Source: Oopsacas minuta (taxonomy: Eukaryota; Porifera; Hexactinellida; Lyssacinosida; Leucopsacidae). Taken from it: a stretch of 64,000 nt of DNA. The translations under genes and the position numbers were made by a program. The notes under the pieces were generated by a model that was not told the DNA's origin, ran no database searches, and saw only the letters and a list, made by a program, of their open reading frames with translations. Shown here in pieces: positions 12,351 through 24,770 of this stretch (positions within the stretch are counted from its first letter, which is position 1; each line of letters begins with the position of its first letter). The DNA lies in the NCBI GenBank assembly GCA_024704765.1, contig JAKMXF010000011.1, positions 1-64,000 on the forward strand. The letters run 5' to 3'.

Positions 12351-12535
12351 CTACTCCACAATTAGACGAAGACGATTTGTTTGCTTCAGTAGCCAAGACT
12401 GGACGCAAAAAAACTGTAAAACTAAAGGGTACGGTTGATAAGTGGATTGTAGGAGTGTGGTGCGACAATTGGTACCATATGTTGTGTATGGGTATCAAGT
12501 ACAAAAAGGATATCCTACGTCATTATTTCTGTTAA
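12351..12535 (+). pseudogene. possible PHD-finger exon fragment
   Basis: An open stretch follows a T-rich TTTTAG. It encodes an acidic start (LDEDDLF), a basic linker (KTGRKKTVKLKG) and then WIVGVWCDNWYHMLCMG, which resembles the central C-D-x-W-Y-H-x-x-C part of a PHD zinc finger. It stops at 12533-12535, just after a terminal HYFC, so the last zinc-ligand pair is incomplete. It could be a decayed exon captured by a transposon or a chance match. Confidence 0.35.
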
Positions 12536-14579
12536 AATTCTGCTTGTCAGTAATGATTTGGTTGTAATTAATTATATCTAATCGTTGTTGAGGCAGAAAA
12601 GGTAAAGGATCGTATTATTCCAACATATCGACACAATTCAGTATCATTGTAACATAATAGAAACGTGAATATGGTGAACATATGACTAAAATACATCAAA
12701 ATAATTATAGTCAAAATAAATCGATGATAATCAAAGGTGAAAGTACTCATATTTAATTTAAGGATCATTAACTAATACATACAGTTACAATTGTTGGGCC
12801 TTAATAAAACTTCTATATAATTGGGCATGTTTTAAATGATGGCCTTTCAAAAATATGAACTGTATTTTGCATACGAGGAATAGCATCTATCAAGTCTTTG
12901 CTAGTATGTTATTTCGATAATTTTCGCATTAACAATCTGTCCTTGTTGTATATGCAAGTTTGACAATGCCTGAAGAAAAATTAACCCTCAGACATGAATT
13001 TCAAAGGAAATTTCACAGTAAAGACAGGTGGAACACCTTTGGTTGTTTTAGCCTAAACTCTATCATTTTAAATATTATGAGGGACAAATAATTCAAAGGG
13101 GGACTTGTCTGACTAGAAAACCCTTTTCCTATTCCTATATTCCACTCATGGTATTATTGGCAAATTCTAGGCGGTCTTGAATATTTTGGCTGATATTCGA
13201 GGTATTTTTCTAATTTTACAGGGATTTTCCAAATTTGATGCCTCGAATGTCGATAAATAGTCATGTACGACACAGCTTCGCCATCCGACGTAATTCTTTT
13301 TGAAAGTTTTCATGTCGATTTTCAAATTAACCAAAAGACTTTGCGATCAGAATTTTGTTACCCCATTTATACTTTTCGACCTGCCAGAACGGGTACTAGT
13401 TTCCAAAGTTGTACCATTCTTATGAGCATTCCACCATCTTTTAAGTATTTCTCATATTTTTATGAATGAACAAATTATACCGCTGATACGCCACAATAAT
13501 AATACAATGAGCCACGTGCCGCATGCATAGTCCGGTGGATCTCATGTGGAACTGTAACAAGTTTCTCATTAACATTGGCCTTATACTAGGATAAGCGAAT
13601 ATTCTGTGTACAAGGTAAACAACTTTGAATTAGTCTTAGAAACTTGGATGCAACGGATACATAGGATATTAATGCTGAGTCTGATTTTTCATTTTTACTT
13701 TGTTAAATGAAAGTTCTTTGGATATTAACAGTATGAGTCTTAATGGGCGAATTTTTATGAGTTAAACCTAACTAGAACAAATTCTCTCTGATGAGGTATC
13801 TTTAAATTGTCACATCTTATAGCTAATATAGAAAAACAATGAAATTTACAAGACTAACTTTTGGCTCGTTGCTTCGCGGTGAACTCGGCTCATTGCGCCT
13901 CAAAGTATCCATAATTATCTAAATACACGGACCCCTTCGGGAGGTAGTTAGGTAATTCATAAGTAGATAATTACACTATATTAAAAGTCAGCCTGAACAA
14001 TTGAATCTGCTTGTTACCGCATTGGTATATGCCCTAAGAGAATAGACCTAAAGCCCACGTTTTACACATGATATAAACTAATGCCAAGGCAGACCTTGTT
14101 TTAGGCTAGCCTATACCTTTCCTGGGGTCATCTGTCCTAGGATCCTAGCTCAGAGTATACCCGATTAAACTATGGTCAAGGGCAGATAGTATGCTTTTGA
14201 GTAGGGGAGTAATCTGAGCCTTCACACCAGGATCCCTTGATTTGAAAATATGATCAGCATTGTATACCCTAGTAAGTCGTATCAACACAATTTATTTCTA
14301 CTATCTAGGAATATATGGAAAATGTGATGGGGAATTTGTACTTATGTTATCATTTTAGCTTCAATTATACTACATATTACTATTATTGCATTCCTCTACA
14401 TCAGTGTTCCTCAACGTCTGACATTGCATTCCTCCCATAACGACTCTCAGGTTCTTCCATAACCTCCCTATGTTTGAATCATCATTATGCCTTATTTTGT
14501 AATAGTAATGATAAATTTCAGTTAGTCGACCAAACAAATAATTGTTCTCTAATAATTGAGTGACTATCTTACCAATATC
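12536..14579. other. non-coding spacer
   Basis: No convincing gene. A GC-richer patch at 13855-13960 (TTTGGCTCGTTGC, then a GGACCCCTTCGGGAGG block) resembles a patch at 40740-40815 (TTTGGCTCGTAGC, then CGGCCCCTTTAAG). It is probably a dispersed repeat. The plus-strand frame at 13263-13469 has no recognised motif. Confidence 0.4.
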
Positions 14580-17158
14580 CAGGGTTAGGGTCAATTACAT
14601 TTGTTTAATTACAATTACGAATCAATTACAAGACAGGTAAAATGTTTGATTATAATTAATTACAATTATAGACGTACGAAAATTTCTAATTATAATTACA
14701 TTTCAATTTTTTCCCTCCAATTACAATTAATTACAATTACACTGTATGAATAGTACATTCAATAATGAATGCAATAAACAAGATACAGCATAAATTAAGA
14801 CAATCTTAATAACTAAACAAATTATGAGACGAATATTATACTAATCTACTATTTAAGAAGGATGATACTATTTCCAACTCAAATTAAATTCTTAATGGTA
14901 GCTAGAGTTGCACCTTATGAACATTAGTTCTTCAAACCGATGATCTGATATCCTACATCTCTCTGGCTATCGAAAACAACCTTTCAACAGGGGCTGATGA
15001 AGCGGGTGTTGTAAGATACCACAAAGCAACTTTAGTAAGCTGAGGAAATTCTTCCTGGTGTTGCTGCCAATAGATTAATGGCTCAACATTCTCTGAAATC
15101 GTTGGTTGAGAGAGATAGATATTCACCTGGGTTTGTGACGTTTCCTTTGAATTCGATATTGGAGTACTTTGAGATGCCATAAGGTTGAATAGTTTGCATC
15201 TTTTCCTTGCAGGTAATGATGTTGCCTCCAATTCATCCATTTCATTTGGTCCATATTGTAATGAGACTCTTTCAATAAGGAGATTAGTGTAACGAGTAAC
15301 TCCATCAGGTCTACACCAGTCTAATTTCCACCTTGGATCAAGGATTGCTGCTATTTGAAATCCTTCATTTGTTCGTATCGTGCAAAACAGGTATTAACTG
15401 ATGTTATTAAAGTTGTGACAAATTGTGATATATATTTGGATGAAAGAGTGGTTAGTTCTGATCTCATACCTCGAATGCAGGGTAATATAAGACTAGCAAT
15501 GACGAGGTTCTGACCTTGGCACTGATCTGTTGGTATCTCAAAGGGAGTGAGTATTTCTGTTATTCTTTGAAGATTTTCATTTCGTACTTACTAAGTTTGC
15601 CAGGGAAATCTAACATTTCCATTTTCGCAGGATCCGCTTGAAGAATAGACTTTAGCATCTTATTAATACTATTCCATCTTGTATCATTCTTTGCTTGTAA
15701 CTTTATATCATTTTCAACTAACTTTGTAGCCAAGGTTGAATGGCGGATGTGGCTAACAAGTTTGGACTCTTTATTAATAGTATTCGATATTGATCTTATC
15801 TCCTTCAGTCCATCCTTAACTACTAGTTGAAGAGTATGTGCAAGAAGGGGACGTATTTAGGGAGGTAATCCAAAATATTGAAACCAGGAAGGAATTCCAT
15901 TTCATTGTCCTCATCATCACTGTCACTATCACTTACATTATCTACTTCAAATCCAGGAAGAGTTAACAACGCTTTAATCATATTTGCAGCATTGTCAGTG
16001 ATTATTGTAGTGATCTTTTTTCTCAATATTGAAACTACAAGTGACTTGTTGGTAATTTAGAAGTATGTTTTCAGCAGTGTGAGGACCCTTAAAGCGACGA
16101 CAGGCTAACATGACACTCATAAGTTTGAAATCCTCAATAAAATATCCTGTTTTGCCAACATAACTTCTCATATCTCTACTCGACCAGAGGTCTAATGTCA
16201 AACAGATAGCATCCACTGCATTGAGACATATGAGAATGTTGGCATGAAGTTGAGTTGTTCTCCCAGGTAGGAGCCTGGTACTAAGATGTTTACGGCTAGG
16301 TAAGATGTAGGCTGGTTGAGCTTTATGTAAAATGCACGGAAATTGGGATAGTCAACTCTGGAAAGTGGTTGTAGTGAGCAAGCAATAAAGTTTCCAACAC
16401 TTTTTGTAAGATATATTTGCCTAGGGTCTTTTAAACTCCAAGTGTCTGATGTAACAGAAATAAATTTCGTAATGCTCTGATTGGACGATGAATTAGTCGC
16501 GGGATTTATGTCAACCTCTGAATGATGCCTCTAGTGATTAGAAAAAAAGTAATTTAACCTTTCAATAGTGAAAATGTAACTACGTATTTTGAGACTTACC
16601 TTCATGTGAGTATGGAAGTTCGAGGTTGGTGTATAAGAGCCAGATACCAATTTGTTACATTGTTTACATTTCAATTACATCTGCAGCTAGTGTGATTTTC
16701 AGGAGGATCAAAGTGATCAAATATAAGAGGAGACATTGTAAATGAAATGTTAATGTGAATACTACGTTGGAAGTTGTTATAACAAATGAAAGTTCTAATT
16801 TATATTATATTTTGACAATGATAGTTTATTTGGCTTCTTTATTAAATGAAAATATTGATCGTTTCATTTGTTTTTTCACAGATTACATGTATTTTTAGTA
16901 TTCATGCTGCAGTGATATTTATAGGAATTTTGTGTTTACGAACACACAGAATTTTATCATTCACTGGAACATTTCACACCCATGAAAAATCGAATATGTA
17001 ATTGAATTATAATTGAACTGTTACACCAAATTGGAAATCAATTACGATTAATTACGTTTATAAGACTCCTGATATTTCAATTACAATTTAATTACGATTA
17101 CAGCGTCATTGTAATTTTTACAATCACACAATTATAATTGTAATGAACCTAACTCTAC
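14580..17158 (-). mobile_element. hAT transposon, BED/ZBED type, decayed
   Basis: The outer ends are imperfect inverted repeats (CAGGGTTAGGGTCAATTACA at left; GTAGAGTTAGGTTCATTACA as the complement of the right end). Both termini are packed with repeats of AATTACAATTA, typical of hAT subterminal regions. Length about 2.58 kb suits a hAT element. An 8-bp target duplication is no longer clear. Confidence 0.78.
14953..16690 (-). pseudogene. hAT transposase with intron in the BED finger
   Basis: On the minus strand a BED zinc finger begins near 16690 (CKQCNKLVSGSYTPTSNFHT). It is interrupted after HMK by a GTAAGT donor and resumes after a CACTAG acceptor with RHHSEVD, giving an intron at 16531-16599. 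Then come the RNase-H-like blocks TLDLWSSRDMRSYVGKTGYF with the first Asp and ITDNAANMIKALL with the second. A degraded helical domain follows, and finally the hAT dimerisation motif SSAPVERLFSIA (about 15000). Frames shift several times between blocks, so the gene is dead. The architecture is that of ZBED4/6-like hAT transposases. An acidic run (SDSDSDDEDNEME) after the second Asp is unusual. Confidence 0.85.
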
Positions 17159-17427
17159 CTATAATGTATATTGATGAAATTAATTGCGACGATGCAGCTG
17201 ACCATAGATAGTACTCAACCAGAGTTTAGGCATTTACGTATAAATAGATAACCCTAACTAACCATAGTTTGGCATCCCACTCATAATCCTCTCTCGTTCC
17301 ACGGATAGTCCTAAACCACCTCTAAAAAACTCTTTGTCCTTATGAAAGGTTGGCGTACGATGCTCCTGGTTCTTGTAATTATTATTGCATCCTGGCAACC
17401 CCCAAGTTATCTTCGTATCAGTAATAA
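17159..17427. other. spacer between hAT and RAG1-like element A
   Basis: No gene is recognised. The minus-strand frame at 17258-17485 crosses the end of element A and is not credible. The last five bases, AATAA (17423-17427), are the left copy of element A's target duplication. Confidence 0.5.
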
Positions 17428-20364
17428 CACAGTGGCACGAAATGACAGTTTGGTGGAAATAGCAATTTATGTAACAGATATGCATTTATGATGTATTATT
17501 GACGTATAGGTTATCTACCCTATACAACAGATTTACACTATCAGAATTTATATACGGCTTCGGAATCACGAGTCATGACGTCATTGGAATGTCTATATAG
17601 TTATTAGAAATATACTTAATCATCCTCTATTATGAGGGAATTAGCAATAAGATCTTGTTTACTAAGAGTATCGCTGTTACTTGAGGTACTTTTCCGCATC
17701 TTTCTGTTTAGTGGAAGAATCGGATCACTTTGGCAGATGATCCGTGGGAAAACATCTTTTAAGTTTTCTTCAAAGGAAACTTCCTCGACAAACGTTCTCT
17801 AAATCTTCTGAGTAACTTATTGCTTGACTCCAGACCACACTCTGATAACTGTTCCAGTCCATAACCATCATTATAATCAGAAATAATGCTTGCTGCATGA
17901 GCTAACAGTTTGTGCATTGTAGGGGTTATGTTAGCTCAAGAAAATTGCGTCAAAATCAGCTGATAAAGTTCGCGACATACTAATGAGAGTTCGTCTGTGT
18001 GTATTCTTCTATTAGAATTATATACCCGTAGGATGGCTCCAAGGTAGGTGTGGATATCAGTGATCACTTGTTTGCAATTTGATGGTAATACTGTCAAAAT
18101 TCAGTACAGGAAGTCTCTCTCACTATCATCTTTCCTCACTAAGCATCGTCTCACAACATTTCCAGTTGTAGAAGTTCCACCTTGTGAAGAAGCACAATCA
18201 ATCATCAAATTCAACTTTTCTTTTAACAAACCGCAAATAAAACTCTTGGTGTATTGGACTTTAGTAGAAGTTGGTGACCATTTAGTTACTCCAGCAGTTA
18301 GATGGCTTACCAGAGACATAAACCAACTGAAACACCTAAGGTATGTGTGTAAAGGTGAACCCGGGATTATGTCTATATCAGATTAAGGTGCATGCATAAG
18401 ATTAAATCTTTCGTTAGAACTTAGTGAGAGAAATCACTCTTCATCAACTTCTTCAAATATGATCTTTGCATCACTGATAAACCTATTGATGGGAAAGCCA
18501 TCCTGGACAAAAGTTAAATCGTGCATCTGCTCGAATGTAGTTGTGCAAAACTGACAACAAGCTCCTCCTGCACCACTCAAAATTTGAGCCATTTTTCCAT
18601 CAATTTGCGAACGCAAAATTTGCACACTAGCAGTGATACCATTAATCAAATTTAGACCATCATTTTCGATATACTCAGTCTCCTTGTTAACCATTGTCGA
18701 CATAAGAGAGCCTACATTTTCTAGATTTTCTTGAAGAGCAAGTATGGTTATTGGCCTTATCGAGAATGGGGAATTCGGAACAGAGTTCTTCCAGAGGAGT
18801 TTCCTTAGTGATTGGTGATAGAAAGCACCTTAAATCCAAATAATAGAAAGTCCTTGGTTGTTCAATTGGGATGGGAAGTTGCTTGTTGATAAACGCGGTG
18901 GGAACCTAACCCATCTAACCCATCAGATATCCGAATCTTAAGTGGTTGGTCATCACTGTCAATGGGAGTATTTGTGGATATTATCCTATTCACTGTGTGA
19001 GTGAGTAATGTGTGATAGGAAATGCCAATGCCAACCGGATATTCTCTTTCCACTATTTCCATCTCATCAATTAGGCAAATTTGACAACGATGGATTGCAA
19101 CTCTATTGTAACCAGGAAGAGTGATATCCTCATTAGTTAATATACGTCTTAGGTCGATGTATTTTGACTTCCCAATTTCTAATGAGTCTAGTAAGAAGCA
19201 AGACGAATCTAAAGAGAGTTTCTTGTTGAAATTTCCTAATCCATGACTCCTGGCAATTATATTTTTGCTGATATTAGCGTGCTAACATCATGCTCTTCCT
19301 GTGAATACAACAACAGTAAGTAGCTAGAAATCATCTTAGGTGAAACTTCTTCCTGCTGTGCGACAGCTTCCAGATGTAATCTCAGGTTGGCTAATCGATA
19401 TCATATACCTTTATTACTTAATTCGCTGATGTGCTTCCGAGATACTCGACTAAAATCTTCCTCGAATGCAATTGTAGATTCCTTGAAGGGTCTAGCTTCA
19501 TTTGAAGACTGTGGAATGTCATCCATTTGAGGATCCCTACAAAAGAGCAATTCCTCCCAAGTTGCTAAGTCCTTCTCTTTCAAATATATTTTTCTTTCAG
19601 ACTTAATATTTGAAAATTTTCGGCGGAAAAGGTCACAATTGGACTCTTCAAGATTATATTTAGAAATAAACTCACGAGCAATCGTACTAAACGCTTCCTC
19701 CGAGTTGGACATATATAGAAATTGAAGGCTTCTTTGTTGTTCATTAGGACGGAGTAAAATTGAAACTAATTAATAAACAACCATAAGATAAAATTCGTTA
19801 CAAACAAAAGGGCTGTAAATTACGGGACGACCAGTAGAAATAGTTGCAAAACTCAATTAGCGCCAAGTTGCGACAGGCTAGAACTAAGTTTATTTTGTTT
19901 TAAATATAACTTTCTTCAAAATAAAATCCAATTTACAACGGGCAACAACGGGCAAAGATAGTTGTGGCATTTAAAACTCAATTGACCAAACATAAATTCA
20001 CCAAAATTATTTGGAATTTCTACCTAGTATATTCTAAAAGCTAATATTATAATTTAGTAGTCATGTATTTCATTATAATGGCCACTTAAAGTACTTCAAT
20101 ATGACAGGTTACAATTTTCATATAAATAACTAAAACAAGAATATGTGTCAAATTCCTTTGGCTACTTTGAGAAACCTTGATTTTTGTGTTTTATCATGTT
20201 GAAGTTGCTTATCTAGAAATAACTATTGTTCAAAAGTAAAACTATCAAATATCATTATATGCTGTATTTCTGGGTTTCTGAGTATGCTGAATAAGATAGG
20301 ATTAATTAGATATCAAAATATCACTGTCAAATATTGCGCAATTTCCACCTGTCGTGCCATTGTG
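17428..20364 (-). mobile_element. RAG1-like/Transib transposon A
   Basis: The left end is CACAGTGGCACGAAATGACA and the complement of the right end is CACAATGGCACGACAGGTGG, a clear terminal inverted repeat. The element is flanked by a perfect 5-bp duplication AATAA at 17423-17427 and 20365-20369. Transib elements and the jawed-vertebrate V(D)J system share CACAGTG/CACAATG-type ends and 5-bp target duplications. Length is 2937 bp. One degraded gene occupies 17616-19712. The stretch 19713-20364 is non-coding. Confidence 0.88.
17616..19712 (-). pseudogene. RAG1-like (Transib superfamily) transposase, copy A
   Basis: The protein is read on the minus strand in pieces. The N-terminus (19712-19401) starts MSNSEEAFSTIAREF and is unrecognised. 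Next is ISDGLDGLGSHRVYQQ (about 18905), equivalent to the first-Asp motif D-G-S-x-G-H-x-x-Y of Transib. Then IDGKMAQILSGAGGACCQFC (about 18600) carries the second Asp and a C-x2-C zinc pair. Then MHKLLAHAASII (17916-17880) has the H-x4-H zinc pair of RAG1. Finally LEQLSECGLESSNKLLRRF (about 17850-17800) holds the catalytic Glu context seen in RAG1 as SEGNESGNK. Stops and frame changes break it, including one just after the Glu motif. No C-terminal zinc knuckle is visible, unlike in copies B and C. No RAG2-like partner lies in the element. Confidence 0.85.
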
Positions 20365-20369
20365 AATAA

Positions 20370-22799
20370 GTATGTATTCAAGTAATTATTCAACAACTAT
20401 AATTGATTGAATAAAAGAAAAGGGTTAGTAAACAAATATGCATGTAGTGTAATGTATTTATACTATACGATATACTAGTGCAGTATTCTGCGGTTCTGTA
20501 CGGCATTAAAATATCCATATTAACCTTAATTCAAGGAAGTGCCTATGTCCTAGTATACAAGAATGCTATGGCATATTTGAAATCATATTTCAAAGATGAT
20601 AAAGAGGTGGTATTTCCTGTGGTATCCTTCAGACCGCATGCGACCTGATAATCCAATATAACTGTCTATGACATGTGGTTTGACAGATAATTTATGCTGC
20701 CCATACCTCTATGTAATTTCCTACACTGAACAATCAATCTAGTAGTAAATTGGTAAATTTAGGTTTCGAATTATACATCGCCCATAATATTAATTATATG
20801 AATTATAAATATCTCCTTGTATGACGATATACACATTTTGGTTTTTGTATATGAAGAATGACCGCAAAGAAAAGGAAGCTCAAGAGGAGCTCCAAATATT
20901 CATACCAGGATGGGAAGGAGAGTTTCGTGTAACTGAGCACTATTTTGTTTGTCTGTAATTTGTGATTCACAAATATCTTCCATGAAGAGTAGCAATTGAA
21001 CGAACATTATGCAGCAAGGCACAAATTGTTTACAATGATAAATATCCAATGTACACTACTGTCTGATTGGCCAAAAAGCTGTACTAAGAAGAAAGCATTC
21101 AACAGTTGAGGCTTTGACATCATTCTGGAGTTAGGTACATGAGAAAAATCTGAGATTTATAGCAATTGTTCTGCTGTCAATATTTGGATCTGCGTAATGT
21201 TGAGAATAAGCTCGACTGTACTGTATTCTTTGATGAATGCAGTACAGTCGAAGACATGTAATAGTCTTACAACACAACACACATCAGAATTATTAAAAGC
21301 TGCAGGCACAAGTTATTCATCTCAATTCGAAGTTGTCCCTAAATAGTCCAAGTGCATCCATCACAATAGCATTAAATTATTCAACTATCTATCATGAAAA
21401 TTGATGTATTTCACATTACATATTAAACTTAGTAAATTCTATAATGCTTACAAGTAATTTGCATCAATAAGTATTGAAGGAATCAGGAGGACAAGTATAT
21501 TCAATAAGTTTCACCATAAATTGAATTTGAGCTATTGACATCGATTTCCGCCTGTACAAAACAATTTAAGACGATGCAGCCTGATCAGAGAGAAAGTTGC
21601 GGAACCCTGATCTATAAAAATTTTGTAACAAATTTCAGTATCTGAATTGTCCATCACCTGATCCATTTCATAAACCGTTTTTCTGTCTATAACTTGGTAA
21701 TAGCTTACTCCGCAGAATTATTCGCAACAAATTCCCATATATAATTCCTTATTTCTAACTTAGCTGAAGGTTTTGTAAATATATAATTAATACTGAATCT
21801 TAGATATAGCGTTTCTGACTACTTCTTTGAGTAATTGTTTCAATAATCAAATTGTTCTACTCTGAATGGGGTAATTTTGTATTTCATCAACAAAGGTTAT
21901 ATTGTTGCTTATTCGGTAATCAAATTTTCATCTCTTCTACAAAACGCCTCAACTGCTATCCTGATAGGACTCAATACTTGCAGATTTATATGGTGTATAC
22001 TTTGTGAAATTGGGCTTTAAGTTCAGGTGGATTATTTGGCATTCTGAAAATATGAACTCTGTTATCTGGGTAATAACTATTTTAGCTTTGTTTTGGCGCC
22101 ATAATATTATGTCCACTTGTGCCATATATTTGTGTCTGTATTGTCTGTAGTGTATTCTTCATGTGTGTTTGCAATATCCTATGTATTTCTGTATATTAAG
22201 TTTGCTGTTTGTGTGAATTTAGTTGTTGTTGTATATAGGTCTTGAAAGTGAAGTGTTTTGCTGTATTGATGAAACTGACTGAGTCTGGTTGTCATTCTGT
22301 TGGCGATATGAAGTTCTTCGAATGAAGAATTTCTGGATCTAAAGGATAAAGGTTTGTTTGTTTATTGTGATTGCACATTGTATGTAGATAGCATTCGGTA
22401 AATAAGATCCCAAAAGCTCTACGCTTTCGGAGGAAAATTGAATTATAATTAACAACACATACCTTTTGGAAACGAGATATGAGGAGGGTGTTTGAACACA
22501 CAAATCCCCCTTAGATACACCACTGATTGGATCGCAAATATTTTGTTCCATATAGAATTGGGATATATCGTTGAAAATGAATGAACTCATGAATTAAGTA
22601 ATTCAATAAATATTTAATTTGGTTTGATATGGTTTTTAGGTTAATGTTGGTTTGATGGACCATGTGCGCTTTAATTATCATAAAAGCCCCTACAAAAACG
22701 CCTCAATGTTCGCTGATCTATATCAGATTTTTGCATCTCCAGCCCCTTTAGGTACTCAAGTAAGTTGAGAGAAAGATTATTGAATAATTTTAATTATTT
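20370..22799. other. mostly non-coding spacer
   Basis: AT-rich sequence without a clear element, apart from the possible zinc-finger relic at 20860-21070. The overlapping minus-strand frames at 22292-22590 have no recognised domain. Confidence 0.4.
20860..21070 (+). pseudogene. possible BED/GTF2IRD2-like zinc-finger relic
   Basis: Across two frames the sequence gives FIPGWEGEFRVTEHYFVCL and then LNEHYAARHKLFTMI. This resembles the W-E-x-x-Y-F-x-x-x-C and N-L-x-x-H-Y-x-x-x-H parts of the BED-type finger that heads ZBED5/GTF2IRD2-like hAT transposases. Stops lie between the parts. No downstream hAT catalytic block was recognised, so it is an isolated fragment. Confidence 0.35.
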
Positions 22800-23062
22800 A
22801 TAATACAATCCAAATTATAGATATAATAGTAGTACACTCCAAATATAAACACACATGCGAGTTCGGATTCAGCGTACTTAGTTATCCCTGGGTAGTCGTT
22901 TAGAGCAAGCCTGTATGCATATTTTGAATTTTGGATAATTTGTTTACTATATATTCATAAAAACAACAATAAATTTACATTCGAGAAACTTGAAAGTTCG
23001 AAATACTGGTTCAGCGTATTATGTTACCCTGTGTAGCCGTTTAGAGCAAGCCTGTGCGTATA

Positions 23063-24359
23063 CAGAGTTAGGTATAAGTTCTGCAACAAGCATAAACTTG
23101 TATATTTCTAATGTTACCAAAGTAGTAGCTGAGATTCGTAATGAATTAGTAAATATACATACTAAGGATACGAAAATAATCTAGCTCTTCGAATGTAGTG
23201 CCCTTTGCTGCGATACATTGGCTCAATCGCTGTAGAAATTATCGGCAGCGGCACGCAACACATCTTCATTGATTAAATCCCACTCTCATCTCAAGGAAGA
23301 CTTCAGACTTTCGAAATTCTTGTGAGGCTTTGCACATGCCCTGGACTCTAAGATGGATCATATACAGAAATCCATAGGGTTTAGATCTGGAGAAGAGGCC
23401 GGCCATTCTTCAGTTGATATAAATTCCGATACTTTGAGTTTCAACCACTCAGATGTCATTTTGGCTTTGTGGGAGGGAACGGAATCTTGCTGGAACACCC
23501 AATGCGCGCCATTGAAGTGCTCACCACCCAAGGCTTCAATGCGGTCTATAAAATGCTCTCTACATACACCTCTTTGTTAATTTTCACCCCTTGGTCAATG
23601 GACACGAGAGGTGTCCGACCATCAGAGGTAATGGCTCCCCAAACCATGACAGATGCAGGTTTTTGAGTTCTTTTGATTGTGCGTATTGATGACGAGATAT
23701 AATTTTGATCTGGAAATAGAAGTCTCCTGTTTTGGCGATCATATGCCTTTTCTACAGTAAAAATCTTCTCATCGGAGAAGACAATACTCTGGCGTGTGCC
23801 ACCAGTGAACCTTTTTCTCAGAATCAGACATTTTTCATACTTACGCCTCTTATTCACCTCAGAAAGTAACTGTTCCTCTCGAAATTTGTAGCATTTCAAG
23901 CCTAAATCCTCTTTTACTATCCTCCCCATACTTTTGGTTGAAATATTGAAGTCTTTTGCCATGCCTTGGATGCTTCTGACAAGATTTTCCTGACCCTCTC
24001 CCGGACGAGCTTCCTAACAGCGGGTGTACGAACAGGACGAGGTCTACCTTTTCTGAACCTGTCCTGGGTACTGCCAGTCTCATTGTAACGTTTGATTGTA
24101 TGGTAGATAATCCATCTGTTTATGGACAGTATTTTTGATAATATAGAAGCTGACTTGCCTTCATTATGATACAAGATCACTAATGACCGTTTTGCTTCTA
24201 TATTCATAAATCAACAAAATTTTTCTACTAGGACTAAAACTCTAAATAGTGTTTAGAAGATATTGAAGATAATAAATGATAAATACATACTCATCTAAAA
24301 ACATTCCCTGAACCTCTAGCTAAATTTAAATTTTGTTGCAGAACTTATGCCTAAGCCTG
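23063..24359 (-). mobile_element. DD37D Tc1/mariner-type transposon in the tandem repeat
   Basis: The left end CAGAGTTAGGTATAAGTTCT pairs with the complement of the right end CAGGCTTAGGCATAAGTTCT. TA flanks are at 23061-23062 and 24360-24361. Length is 1297 bp. It is a diverged member of the family whose intact copy lies at 36343-37655. Confidence 0.88.
23184..24207 (-). pseudogene. DD37D (maT-like) transposase, nearly complete but broken
   Basis: It starts at 24207 with the helix-turn-helix EAKRSLVILYHNEGKSASIL and a GRPRPVRTPAV linker, changes frame near 23960, and continues through IVFSDEKIFTVEKAYDRQNR (first Asp) and PASVMVWGAITSDGRTPLV. A further frame change at about 23545 leads to VFQQDSVPSHKAKMTSEWL (second Asp) and WPASSPDLNPMDFCIWSILE. 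The last Asp lies 37 residues after the second, the DD37D spacing of maT-type elements. A TGA interrupts the segment after FESLKSSLR. Few lesions are present, so it lost function fairly recently relative to other relics here. Confidence 0.85.
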
Positions 24360-24770
24360 TATTTTGAGATTTTGGATAATTTGTTTACTATTTATCCATA
24401 AAACAACAATAAATTTACATTTGAGAAACTTGAAAATGCGAAATTTGTATCCAGCGTACTTATTATCCCTGCATAGCCGTTTAGAGCAAGCCTGTTTGTA
24501 TATTATGAGATATGTAGAATATGTTCACTATATATTCTTGAAAATTACGATAAATTTACATGTGGTTAATCCAAAAGTGTGAAAATCGGATTCAGCATGT
24601 AAGATATATTCAGTAAAGTTTATCTGATTCTATGTGCTTCCTTGATAAACACGATAATAGATATTTATGCGAGAATTTTAAAATCGCATACCGTAAATCC
24701 TTTCCTTGAGAACGGTTATAACAAACAGACAAACAACATTTGAGGTTTAATAATATTGATGTGTCCGGTT

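Larger units (their letters stand above)
22800..24770. repeat. 141-bp tandem repeat with unique tail, split by a transposon
   Basis: The anchor TTTAGAGCAAGCCTGT recurs near 22900, 23041 and 24481. The first interval is 141 bp. The second is also 141 bp once the 1299 bases of the inserted transposon and duplicated TA are removed. Units share ATTTTGGATAATTTGTTTAC and AACAATAAATTTACATT. The 3' tail (24568-24770) together with a unit recurs in inverted orientation at about 42230-42700, so this is a dispersed repeat family. Confidence 0.8.

Noticed and set aside
22800-24600. CRISPR-like array from regularly spaced anchors
   Set aside because: The whole 141-bp unit repeats, so there are no unique spacers, and the sequence is eukaryotic.
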